In this document: positions 26,228-34,355 of the stretch, in pieces | How positions within the stretch are numbered: position 1 is the stretch's first letter | Layout of the letters: the number at the start of each line of letters is the position of its first letter | Notes under the pieces: model-generated | Seen by the model: only the letters and a program-made list of their open reading frames with translations | The model's database searches: none | Told to the model about the DNA's origin: nothing | Made by a program: the position numbers and the translations under genes | Origin: Phycisphaera sp. | GTDB taxonomy: Bacteria; Planctomycetota; Phycisphaerae; Phycisphaerales; UBA1924 | Length of the DNA stretch: 64,000 bases | Assembly: GCA_025916675.1 (NCBI GenBank) | Contig: CP098402.1 | Location: 429,205 to 493,204, forward strand | Reading direction: 5' to 3'

Positions 26228-27934
26228 GTGGAGACGGCCACCAAGCAACCCAAAGAGAAGCTGCGCCAACTGGCGGGCTATCTCGGTCGCCTCGGGACGA
26301 TCGAGAAGCTGCTGGTCGGCTGTGTCGTGCTCATCGTGGCGATGGCGTTCTTTTTGGTGTCCCAGTACGCCGGGCAGAGTTCGGCGGTGCAGGTGGCGTT
26401 GGTGTCGGACCCCGGCGAGCAGGCTCGGGCGGTGAGCGCCCTCGAGACCGCGGGCATCCGGGCGGACACGAGCCCGACCGGGCAGATCATGGTGAACCAG
26501 GATTACGCGTTGCGGGCGCGGGCGATGCTGATGGAGCAGCAGATCGCCCCGACGCAGACTGCGTCGTTCGTGGAGCGGTTGATCGCGGCGCGCAGCTGGA
26601 TGAACTCGCGTCAGGACAACCACCAGCAGTACTGGGCGATCTACTCGGAGCATCTCTCCGAGATCTTGACGATGTGGCAATCGTTGAGCCAGGCGAAGGT
26701 GGTTATCAACATGCCCGAGCAGGGGGGGCTGGGGCGCACGCACCGGGCTCCCACGGCAACGGTCTCGGTGTGGCCGGTAGGCGGTGACCTGAGCCAGGAC
26801 GCGGTCGATGCCATCGCGATCGGTGTTGCCGGAGGCGTGCCGGGGCTTGAGCCGCCGGGCGTTTCGATCGTTGACGGCGTGAGCATGATGGCGTATTACG
26901 CCAGTGATGACACGCGTCTGAGCGCGCGGCGGTCGCTTGAGCACAAGGCCCAGCTCGAGGCGATGATCGAGGGCAAGATCCGCGGGTTCTTGCGCGACAT
27001 TCCCGGGATGTCTCTGGGGGTGCTGGCGCGGGTGGACAGCACGCGTCGGACGCAGCAGAGCCAGCAGTTCGAGCGCCCGGTTTCGGGGCTGGTCAGCGAG
27101 AGCCGCACGGAACAGGTGCAGCAGAGCACGGTTCGGGGGGGCGTGAGCGGCACGCGATCGAATGAGCCCGCGTCGATCAGCCAGGGTTCGGCGGACGGAT
27201 CGAGCTTTACCGAGACGACCGAGGACAGCACCTTCGACTCGCGCTTCCCGTCGATGACCGAGAACGTCGAGGATCCGGGCGGCGACCTGCTGGGCGTGTC
27301 GGTGATGCTGGGCGTGCCGAGGAGCCATGTGCTGCGGTTGATCGAGCAGGAGACGGCCGCGCCGGCCGAGGACGCCGAGCCCGTGGCGCCGACGCCTCAG
27401 GAAATTGCGGACCGGTTCGATCGGGTGCGGAGCGATCTTGAGGCGCGAATCCAGGTGGTGCTGGGCAATATCGTGACGGGCGACCCGGCGGACGTGGCGG
27501 TGACGGTGTCGATGCTGAGCGACATGCCACTGGTTGGCAGCAGCGCCTCGAGTGCCGGGTTTGGTGGTGGTGGCATGGGTGGCGGCGGGGCCGGATTCAT
27601 GGGGCTTGCCAGCGGTGGGCTGATCGACAAGGCGGTGCTGGGCGTGCTGGCGTTGGTGAGCCTGGCGATGATGGCGATGCTGATGCGCAAGGCGACCAAG
27701 CGGGCCGAATTGCCGACGGCCGAGGAGTTGGTCGGCATTCCGCCGGCGTTGCAGGCCGACGGCGACCTGTTCGGCGAGGCCGACGAGGGGGACGTGCCGA
27801 TGTCTGGCATCGAGCTAGACGAGGAGCAGGTGCGCGCTGGCAAGATGTTGGACCAGGTGGGCGAGTTGGTGGCGTCTTCGCCCGAGACGGCCGCGTCGCT
27901 GTTGCAGAGCTGGGTTGCCTCGGATCGTGACTGA
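26228..27934 (+). CDS. fliF: flagellar MS-ring protein FliF
   Basis: A 568-residue ring protein of the inner membrane on which the motor and export gate are built. An N-terminal helix (about 32-55, LLVGCVVLIVAMAFFLVS) and a C-terminal helix (about 465-485, VLGVLALVSLAMMAML) flank the periplasmic ring-building domains (for example SLSQAKVVINMPEQGG and GLEPPGVSIVDG). The cytoplasmic tail (EQVRAGKMLDQVGELV) is the FliG-binding segment. GTG start at 26228, 24 nt before fliG. Confidence 0.95.
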   Translation: METATKQPKEKLRQLAGYLGRLGTIEKLLVGCVVLIVAMAFFLVSQYAGQSSAVQVALVSDPGEQARAVSALETAGIRADTSPTGQIMVNQDYALRARAMLMEQQIAPTQTASFVERLIAARSWMNSRQDNHQQYWAIYSEHLSEILTMWQSLSQAKVVINMPEQGGLGRTHRAPTATVSVWPVGGDLSQDAVDAIAIGVAGGVPGLEPPGVSIVDGVSMMAYYASDDTRLSARRSLEHKAQLEAMIEGKIRGFLRDIPGMSLGVLARVDSTRRTQQSQQFERPVSGLVSESRTEQVQQSTVRGGVSGTRSNEPASISQGSADGSSFTETTEDSTFDSRFPSMTENVEDPGGDLLGVSVMLGVPRSHVLRLIEQETAAPAEDAEPVAPTPQEIADRFDRVRSDLEARIQVVLGNIVTGDPADVAVTVSMLSDMPLVGSSASSAGFGGGGMGGGGAGFMGLASGGLIDKAVLGVLALVSLAMMAMLMRKATKRAELPTAEELVGIPPALQADGDLFGEADEGDVPMSGIELDEEQVRAGKMLDQVGELVASSPETAASLLQSWVASDRD

Positions 27935-27958
27935 GTCCAGATTGGGCTGGAGAACGTA

Positions 27959-28996
27959 TTGCCTCGCAAACCGCACGAAAAGCTGCCGGCGAACCCGATC
28001 GACCTTGATGGTGCGACGAAGTCTGCGATCCTGTTGCTGGCCGTGGGGCACGAGCGGGCGTCGATCGTTTTGAAGTCGATGCCCGCCGAGGTGGTTGAGG
28101 AGGTCACGCGCGAGTTGGCGAGCCTGGGGCGGGTGCCGAGTAAGCTGCAAGAGGCGGTTGTTCGTGAGTTCTACGACCTGACGGTGGCCAACGAGTTCGC
28201 GGGCGAGGGTAATCTGGACTTTGCAAAGGAGTTGCTGCAGAACTCGCTCGACCCCGATCAGGCGTCGAAGGTGCTGATGCAGATCCAGACGCAGGTGCAG
28301 AAGACGCCGTTCAGTTTTCTGCAGCGCGCCGAGAGCGAGAACCTGCTGACGTTTATCCAGGACGAGCACCCGCAGACGATCGCGCTCATCTTGTGCCACC
28401 TGACGCACAACAAGTCGGCGGAGATCCTGGTCGGCCTTCCCATGCAGAAGCAGATCGAGGTGATCAAGCGCATCGCGAACATGGAGCAGACCAACCCTGA
28501 CGTGATCCGCGAGGTCGAGAAGGGGCTCGAGAGCCGGCTGAGCAACATGCTCATGCAGAACATGGAGAAGAGCGGCGGCGTGCCGACGGTGGCCGAGATG
28601 CTGAACCTGGCCGATCGCTCGACCGAGAAGGCGATCATGGAGGGGCTCGAGTCGGAGGACCCCGACCTGGTCGAGCAGATCCGGCGGTTGATGTTCGTGT
28701 TCGAGGACATCATGATGGTCAACGACAAGGGCATCCAGTCGGTGCTCAAGGAAGTCGACAACGACGAGCTGGCGCTGGCGCTCAAGACGGCATCGGAGGA
28801 GTTGCAGCAGAAGATCTTCGGCAACATGTCAGCACGGGCGGCCGAGATGATCAAGGAAGACATGGAGTTTATGGGCCCGGTGCGCATCAGCGACGTGGAG
28901 ACGGCGCAGCAGCGGATCGTCGACATTGTGCGCAGGCTCGAAGAGGCCGGCGACCTGATGATCCAGGGCCGCGGCGATACGGAACTGGTGGTCTGA
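27959..28996 (+). CDS. fliG: flagellar motor switch protein FliG
   Basis: A 345-residue switch protein that couples FliF to the stator and sets rotation direction. All three armadillo-like domains are present; the middle domain has the EHPQ motif (QDEHPQTIALILCHL) and the C-terminal domain carries the charged torque helix (LALALKTASEELQQKIFGNMS). The TTG start at 27959 gives MPRKPHEKL. FliG normally contacts FliM, which is missing from this cluster. Confidence 0.95.
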   Translation: MPRKPHEKLPANPIDLDGATKSAILLLAVGHERASIVLKSMPAEVVEEVTRELASLGRVPSKLQEAVVREFYDLTVANEFAGEGNLDFAKELLQNSLDPDQASKVLMQIQTQVQKTPFSFLQRAESENLLTFIQDEHPQTIALILCHLTHNKSAEILVGLPMQKQIEVIKRIANMEQTNPDVIREVEKGLESRLSNMLMQNMEKSGGVPTVAEMLNLADRSTEKAIMEGLESEDPDLVEQIRRLMFVFEDIMMVNDKGIQSVLKEVDNDELALALKTASEELQQKIFGNMSARAAEMIKEDMEFMGPVRISDVETAQQRIVDIVRRLEEAGDLMIQGRGDTELVV

Positions 28997-29015
28997 GCAT
29001 GTGCGGGGTGATGCC

Positions 29016-29720
29016 ATGCCGATGATCCGCCGCGCCGATGCGGCCTCGCTGGCGCGCGAGGCCGTGGTGCTCGACTTGGGCGATCTTGCGCGGCAGGGGC
29101 GGGCGCTGACCGAGCGTGCGCAGCACGAGGCCGACAGGATTGTCGATGAGGCGAAGGCCGAGCGGGAGCGGTTGATCTCTGACGCCGCCGAGCAGGGGCA
29201 CGCCGAGGGGTTGGCCAAGGGACAGGCCGAGGGGCACGCCGAGGGGATGGAGCGTGGGCGGGCGGAGGCGATCGCGGCCGAGGCCGAGGCGCTGGGGGCG
29301 CTCGAGGCATCGTGGAACGGAGCGCTCGATCGGTTTGAGGCCATGCGGACGGCGCTCTACGCCGAGGCGGAGCGGGGCGTGCTGGCGCTGGCGGTTCGGC
29401 TGGGTGAGCGTGTGGCCAAGCGAGCGGTGGAACTTGACGGCGAGGCTGCGGCGCGGCAGCTTTTTGAGGCGATCGATCTGACGATGCGGCCGAGCCGGGT
29501 GCGGGTGCGAGTGTCGCCCGGGGATGCCGAAGCGGTGCGTGCGGCCATGCCGGGGATCGCGGACCGGCTGGCCGAGTCGACGAACGCGGTTGTGGTCGAG
29601 GATGAATCGTTGTCGCACGGCTCGGTGGTGGTCGAGGCGGACGAGTCGAAGATTGATGGCACGATCGAGACGCAACTGGCACGGATCGTGGACGTGCTGC
29701 TGCCGGGCGAGTCGCCGTGA
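29016..29720 (+). CDS. fliH: flagellar export ATPase regulator FliH
   Basis: A 234-residue FliH. A long helix carries GxxxG-type repeats (AEGLAKGQAEGHAEGMERG near residues 66-84), a hallmark of FliH, and the C-terminal part resembles the V-ATPase E subunit fold. FliH dimers bind FliI and hold it at the export gate. It overlaps fliI by 4 nt. ATG codons at 29016 and 29022 are both possible starts. Confidence 0.88.
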   Translation: MPMIRRADAASLAREAVVLDLGDLARQGRALTERAQHEADRIVDEAKAERERLISDAAEQGHAEGLAKGQAEGHAEGMERGRAEAIAAEAEALGALEASWNGALDRFEAMRTALYAEAERGVLALAVRLGERVAKRAVELDGEAAARQLFEAIDLTMRPSRVRVRVSPGDAEAVRAAMPGIADRLAESTNAVVVEDESLSHGSVVVEADESKIDGTIETQLARIVDVLLPGESP

Positions 29721-31072
29721 GTGTGCTGGAGCGCGCGGGCGCGGCTCTTGACGCGACGGTGGCGATGGGCGTGTCGGGCCGGGTGTCGACGCTGCGTGGG
29801 TCGACGCTGCTGGTGGGCGGGCTGCCGATGCCGGTGGGCTCGGTGGTTCGGGTGCGTTCGTCGCTGTCGGGCGGTGGGGAGCAGCTCGGGGAGATCGTGG
29901 GGCTGGCCGACGGGCACGCCATCGTGATGCTGATGGGGCGGGGCGATGGCATCCGCGCGGGCGACGTGGTCGAGGGGTTGCAGGCGTGGGCGAGCGTGGC
30001 GGTGGGGCCGGGGCTGCTCGGGCGTGTGATCGACGCGATGGGGCGGCCGCTGGATGGCTTGCCCTCGCCGCGCGAGCATGGATGGGCGCCGCTCGATGCC
30101 CGTCGTGTCGGGCCCATGACGCGCGAGCCGATCAGCGAGCCGCTGCGGACGGGGATCCGGTCGATCGACCTGGTGACGCCGATCGGGCGAGGGCAGCGGA
30201 TGGGGATCTTCGCGGGGCCGGGCGTGGGCAAGAGCACGCTGCTGGGGCAGATCACGCGGCAGACCGACGCGGACGTGGTAGTCGTGGCGCTGGTGGGCGA
30301 GCGCGGCCGCGAGGTGCGCGAGTTCATCGAGGATGCGTTGGGTGGAGAGGGGCTGGCGCGGAGCGTCGTGGTGTGTGCGACGGCCGACGAGCCGCCGTTG
30401 GTGCGGGCGCGTGCGGCGCGGTCGGCGTGCGCTGTGGCGGAGCATTTTCGCGATCAGGGGCTGAGCGTGCTGCTGGTGATGGATTCGCTGACGAGGTATG
30501 CGCACGCGCTGCGACAGATCGGGCTGGCCGCGGGCGAGCCGCCGACGAGCCGGGGGTACACGCCCGGCGTGTTCGCGAGCATGGCGACGCTGCTGGAACG
30601 CGCGGGGGCCGTAGAGCTTGGCGGCGGGCGTGTGGGATCGATCACCGGGCTGTACACCGTGCTTGTGGAGGGCGATGACTTCAATGAGCCGGTATCGGAC
30701 GCGGTGCGGGGCGTGCTGGACGGGCACGTGCTGCTATCGCGCGAGCTGGCAACGCGGGGGCATTATCCGGCGATCGACGTGCTGGGATCGGTCAGCCGGC
30801 TTGCACCGCGGTTGATGGATGCCGAGCACGCGGGGGCTCGGGAGCGGCTTGTTCGCTTGCTGGCGGCGTACTCGAAGTCGGAGGACCTGGTGCGCATCGG
30901 GGCGTACGCGAAGGGATCGAGCGCGGAGGTGGACGCCGCGATCGAGCTGATGCCGGCGATGGAGGGGTTGCTGCGGCAGTCCGTTGATGATGCTGGGGCG
31001 TTCGAGGATGCGCGGCTGCGGCTGCTGACGCTCGGCGGCGAGATCGCAACCCGGCTGGGCGAAGGGGGCTAA
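29717..31072 (+). CDS. fliI: flagellum-specific ATP synthase FliI
   Basis: A 451-residue F1-beta-like ATPase that energises export. Walker A is AGPGVGKST, the following GERGREVREF holds the catalytic glutamate, and Walker B is LLVMDSLTRYA; SRGYTPGVFASMATLLERAG is a FliI/YscN signature. Overlaps fliH by 4 nt and precedes fliJ by 3 nt, giving the standard fliHIJ set. The start is GTG at 29717. Confidence 0.96.
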   Translation: MSVLERAGAALDATVAMGVSGRVSTLRGSTLLVGGLPMPVGSVVRVRSSLSGGGEQLGEIVGLADGHAIVMLMGRGDGIRAGDVVEGLQAWASVAVGPGLLGRVIDAMGRPLDGLPSPREHGWAPLDARRVGPMTREPISEPLRTGIRSIDLVTPIGRGQRMGIFAGPGVGKSTLLGQITRQTDADVVVVALVGERGREVREFIEDALGGEGLARSVVVCATADEPPLVRARAARSACAVAEHFRDQGLSVLLVMDSLTRYAHALRQIGLAAGEPPTSRGYTPGVFASMATLLERAGAVELGGGRVGSITGLYTVLVEGDDFNEPVSDAVRGVLDGHVLLSRELATRGHYPAIDVLGSVSRLAPRLMDAEHAGARERLVRLLAAYSKSEDLVRIGAYAKGSSAEVDAAIELMPAMEGLLRQSVDDAGAFEDARLRLLTLGGEIATRLGEGG

Positions 31073-31075
31073 GGC

Positions 31076-31534
31076 GTGGCGCGGCGGTTTGCATTTGAGT
31101 TGGAAGTGGTGCTTGAGCAGCGGCGGCGGGCGGAGCGTGATGCCCTGGGCGTGCTGGCGATGGCGCAGAACGAGCGGGCCGCTGTGGAGGCGGAGATGGT
31201 CGAACTCCGGGGGGTGGTCGAGGCCGAGCGGGACGTGGCGCGGGAGTTGATGGTTGGCCGGGTGTCGGCGCGGTCGTTGCGAGAGCACGTGGCGGGAGAA
31301 TTGGGGGCGGATCGCAAGGCCCGGGCGCTGGCGGTGAGGCTGGCGGGCGTGCAGAAGCGGATCGACAAGGCGCGGGAGTTGCTGCGGGAGGCGTCGGTGG
31401 GGCGCGAGGCGATCGAGAAGCTGCGCGAGCGCCGGTACAAGGCGTGGGTAGACGAGTTGGAGAAGGCCGAGCGGCTGGAATTGGACGACCTGTTCGTGAT
31501 GCGTCGCGGGCATACAGGATCGGTGGAGGGCTAG
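31076..31534 (+). CDS. fliJ: flagellar export protein FliJ
   Basis: A 152-residue antiparallel coiled coil (FELEVVLEQRRRAERDALGVL ... at the start; KLRERRYKAWVDELEKAERLELDDL at the end). FliJ sits in the FliI hexamer like the gamma subunit of F1 and activates the FlhA channel. Sequence identity is weak in this family; length, coiled coil and position after fliI carry the call. GTG start. Confidence 0.85.
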   Translation: MARRFAFELEVVLEQRRRAERDALGVLAMAQNERAAVEAEMVELRGVVEAERDVARELMVGRVSARSLREHVAGELGADRKARALAVRLAGVQKRIDKARELLREASVGREAIEKLRERRYKAWVDELEKAERLELDDLFVMRRGHTGSVEG

Positions 31535-31537
31535 GCC

Positions 31538-32293
31538 ATGCGGAACCTGTGGACGATTGCGTCGGTGCTGGCGATCGCGAATCTGTTTGCGATTGGCTCG
31601 GTCGTGGGGTGGCTGGGCGCGAGCGGGCGGCTGGATCGCGAGCGGTTCGATGACCTGAAGCAGATGCTGGCCGAGACGCCGGAGGAGCGCGAGGCTCGGC
31701 TGGCGGCTGATGTGACCGAGGCCGAGCAGCGTGAGGACGAGGTGCAGCAACTCCGCGATCGGGTAGAGCGGCTGATGACCTCGCCCATGACGGCCGAGGA
31801 ACTGGTGGAACTGCAGCAGGAGGCCGCGATGGCGGCCGACCAGCGCATGACGCGGGCGATGCGCGAGTTGGAAGACCTGCGCGACCTGCTGGCGCGAGAG
31901 CGGGCCGAGACGGATCGGCTGGGCGAGGCGATCGAGATGCAGCGTGCGGCGTTCGAAGCGAGGATCGCCGAGCGGGACAATCTGGTTGGCCAGACCCAGT
32001 TTCGTACGGCCGTCGACGCGCTGCAGGGCCAGCGGGCGCCGGCGGCGCGGGCGATGCTGATGGCGATGTGGGACGGGCAGGCCGAGCCGCCCGAGGGTGA
32101 GTTAGACGGGCAGGCGATTGTGGTGGAGTACTTGCGGGCGATGGAAGATCGGCAGCGGAACAAGGTGATCGCCGAGTTTGCCAAGGACGACCCGACGTTG
32201 GCCGCTGTTTTGCTGGAGCGTTTGCGGACGGACGGCGTAACGCCGGAGGTAGCCGATGCCGCAGCATCTCCAGATGAGCCCCAAGCCCCCTGA
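31538..32293 (+). CDS. membrane-anchored coiled-coil protein (MotE/FlbB-like)
   Basis: A 251-residue protein with an N-terminal helix (LWTIASVLAIANLFAIGSVV, about 4-23), a long charged coiled coil to about residue 150, and a compact helical C-terminus (RTAVDALQGQRAPAARAMLMAM ... VVEYLRAMEDRQRNKVIAEF) like the MgtE-N/FliG-M-type module of MotE. Proteins of this shape commonly sit between fliJ and fliK and are thought to assist stators or MotB. Identity is by architecture and position only. Its last 38 nt overlap fliK. Confidence 0.6.
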   Translation: MRNLWTIASVLAIANLFAIGSVVGWLGASGRLDRERFDDLKQMLAETPEEREARLAADVTEAEQREDEVQQLRDRVERLMTSPMTAEELVELQQEAAMAADQRMTRAMRELEDLRDLLARERAETDRLGEAIEMQRAAFEARIAERDNLVGQTQFRTAVDALQGQRAPAARAMLMAMWDGQAEPPEGELDGQAIVVEYLRAMEDRQRNKVIAEFAKDDPTLAAVLLERLRTDGVTPEVADAAASPDEPQAP

Positions 32294-33410
32294 GGCCCAG
32301 AACGTGCAACGCTCGCAGCGCGAGCGTGAGTTGCGTGTGCAGGGCGATGCGGGGGCGTTTGGTATGCTGCTGGGGGCGTTGCAGGGCGGAGAGTCTGGGA
32401 TCGTGCGGGGTGAGGCCCGGAATGATTCGGCCGCCGAGTGGAACGCACAGGACGCGCAGAAGGGCCGGCAGGAAACGCGCGAGGGGGCGCAGCCTCCGAC
32501 GCCAAGGGCGCAGGAGTCGCGCGAGGGCTTGGAGAAGCTCGCGGGTGCGAGTCGGCAGCAGGTAGGCCAGCAGACGCCAGCCTCGCGTGCGGGTGATGAG
32601 GCGATCGAAGCGCCGGTTCCGAACAAGGGCGAGGCGCGGGGCAAGACACAGAACGCTGCTCCCAAGGGCGATGAGCCGATGAAGCAGGGGGACCAGCGGC
32701 CAGCGCCGGTAGCGAACCCTGCGCAGGCGAGAGCGCAAGCGGTTCCGGCACCGGCTTCGGTGGCAACGGGTGCGGTGGCGGCCCAGGCCTCGGCGAGCGG
32801 GACAAATCAGAATTCACAAGCCACGGCCATCGGAGCCGCCCGCGGGCCGCAGAGTGGTGCGGCCCGCGGGAAGGCTCCCGAGGTGGCGACGCCCCGGGGC
32901 GATCGGGCGTTGCGCTTCGAGCGGGTGTTCGAGGCGCAGGTGGGGCGCGGGCTGGCGCAGGCGCTGCGCTCGGGCACTGGCGAGGTGACGCTGCGATTGC
33001 GGCCCCAGAACCTTGGGCAGCTCAGCGTGCGGGTGCAGGTCGAGAACAGCCGGGTGACGGCGACGTTCGAGGCTCACAGTGCCGAAGCGCAACGCATGAT
33101 TGAGGGTTCGCGGGACTCGCTGCGGCAGCAACTCGAGATGCGCGGGCTGAGCGTGGAGCGGATCGATGTGAAGCTGGTTGAGGACGGATCGCAGGCTGGT
33201 ACGCGGCTTGCGGTACGGCCCGATGGCGGAGCCGACGGTGGCCAGGATGGCCGAGCGTTTGCCGGAGATCGCGAGGGGCGTGGAGCGCCCGATGGCGGTG
33301 GGGCGGACGATGGATCGCGACGCGGAGCGACGCGAGAGGATGACGAACCGGCCGCCCGGGCGGAGCCCTGGCGAGCGATGGGCACGGTGAGGCTGGACGC
33401 CACCGCGTAG
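32256..33410 (+). CDS. fliK: flagellar hook-length control protein FliK
   Basis: A 384-residue FliK: a low-complexity, Q/A/G/E-rich N-terminal ruler region (1-200) followed by the conserved hook-length domain (LRSGTGEVTLRLRPQNLGQL, RVQVENSRVTATFEAHS, DSLRQQLEMRGLSVERIDV). It is secreted, measures the hook and switches export specificity through FlhB. A second possible start is ATG 32274. The frame overlaps the previous gene by 38 nt. The last 70 residues are acidic and repetitive. Confidence 0.88.
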   Translation: MPQHLQMSPKPPEAQNVQRSQRERELRVQGDAGAFGMLLGALQGGESGIVRGEARNDSAAEWNAQDAQKGRQETREGAQPPTPRAQESREGLEKLAGASRQQVGQQTPASRAGDEAIEAPVPNKGEARGKTQNAAPKGDEPMKQGDQRPAPVANPAQARAQAVPAPASVATGAVAAQASASGTNQNSQATAIGAARGPQSGAARGKAPEVATPRGDRALRFERVFEAQVGRGLAQALRSGTGEVTLRLRPQNLGQLSVRVQVENSRVTATFEAHSAEAQRMIEGSRDSLRQQLEMRGLSVERIDVKLVEDGSQAGTRLAVRPDGGADGGQDGRAFAGDREGRGAPDGGGADDGSRRGATREDDEPAARAEPWRAMGTVRLDATA

Positions 33411-33448
33411 GCGGTTGGTGGGCTTCACGCGCCTCCGGGGTGCGTCGC

Positions 33449-33871
33449 ATGAGTGCTATATCCGCGAACTCGGGGCTTGCCTCGGGAGCTTCACAACCGA
33501 ATCGCTTGGGCGAATTGGACTCTCAGGAGTTCCTGGGCATCATCCTGGCCGAATTGCAGGCGCAGGACCCGCTGGCGCCCAATGACACGAACGCGCTGGT
33601 GCAGCAGTTGTCCAGCGTGCGTTCGATCGAGAGCGACTTGAACCTGACCGAGAAGCTCGAGTCGCTGGTCGCCGACAACCGGCTGGCGAGCGCGACGTCG
33701 CTGGTGGGGCGGCGTGTCGAGGGCATCGATGAGGCGGGGCAGAGCATCGTGGGCACGGTGGGCGCGGTGCGCACGCGGGATGGCTCGCCGACGCTGCTGC
33801 TGCAGGATGGCTCGACGATTGGTATTGACAAGCTGACCGGCGTGGGCGAGTACGCGGAGCTGCTGCCGTGA
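33449..33871 (+). CDS. flgD: flagellar hook assembly scaffold FlgD
   Basis: A 140-residue short FlgD. The conserved N-terminal block is clear (LDSQEFLGIILAELQAQDPLAPNDTNALVQQLSS; compare the QxPLxPxDxxxFxxQLA motif), with LASATSLVGRRVEG following. The FlgD-type Ig/tudor C-terminal half found in enterobacteria is mostly missing, as in many other phyla. Caps the growing hook. GTG 33440 is an alternative start. Overlaps the next gene by 4 nt. Confidence 0.88.
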   Translation: MSAISANSGLASGASQPNRLGELDSQEFLGIILAELQAQDPLAPNDTNALVQQLSSVRSIESDLNLTEKLESLVADNRLASATSLVGRRVEGIDEAGQSIVGTVGAVRTRDGSPTLLLQDGSTIGIDKLTGVGEYAELLP

Positions 33872-34317
33872 CCGGGACGCCGCTCGACCTGCTGAGCCTG
33901 GTTGGCCTCGGTTCGAGGCTGCTTGGCGTTGGCGGGAGTGAGAAGGCCGATGCGAGTGGTGACTTTGGTAAGGCGTTGGAGGCGGCCAAGGACGGCGGCC
34001 TGGAAACCGGGCGGGCCGTGGTGTCGGGGCCGGAGCTTGGTGTTGATTTGAGCAGCGACCAGTTGCAGCGGCTCTCGCACGCGGCCGATATGGCCGAGGC
34101 GCAGGGGGCCAAGACGGCCGCCGTGCTGATGGACGGCATGGTGATCCGCCTGGATGTCGAGAGCCGGATGGCGCTGGAGAGCGCGCCGGCCGAGAGCGCG
34201 TTGATGTCCGATGTCGACGCGGTGCTATCGGCCGGGCCGACGAGCGAGCCAGCGCCGGCGAGCGATGCGCTCTTGCGCAGGCTGGCACCGGCGGGCTCAC
34301 CCGAATTGCAGAACTGA
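33868..34317 (+). CDS. flagellar-operon protein between flgD and flgE (TIGR02530-like)
   Basis: A 149-residue protein with no catalytic motif. The central part, LSSDQLQRLSHAADMAEAQG then GAKTAAVLMDGMVIRLDVESR, matches the pattern of the small 'flagellar operon protein' family that sits between flgD and flgE in Firmicutes and spirochaetes (recalled pattern: Lxx...GVxxAxxKGxKxxLVLMDxxAxIVxVKNRTV). Its role is not established there either. Overlaps flgD by 4 nt, so it is co-translated with it. Confidence 0.6.
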   Translation: MTGTPLDLLSLVGLGSRLLGVGGSEKADASGDFGKALEAAKDGGLETGRAVVSGPELGVDLSSDQLQRLSHAADMAEAQGAKTAAVLMDGMVIRLDVESRMALESAPAESALMSDVDAVLSAGPTSEPAPASDALLRRLAPAGSPELQN

Positions 34318-34355
34318 TTTATCGCGCCATGAGCGCCGTGTGAAGGAACGTACCC

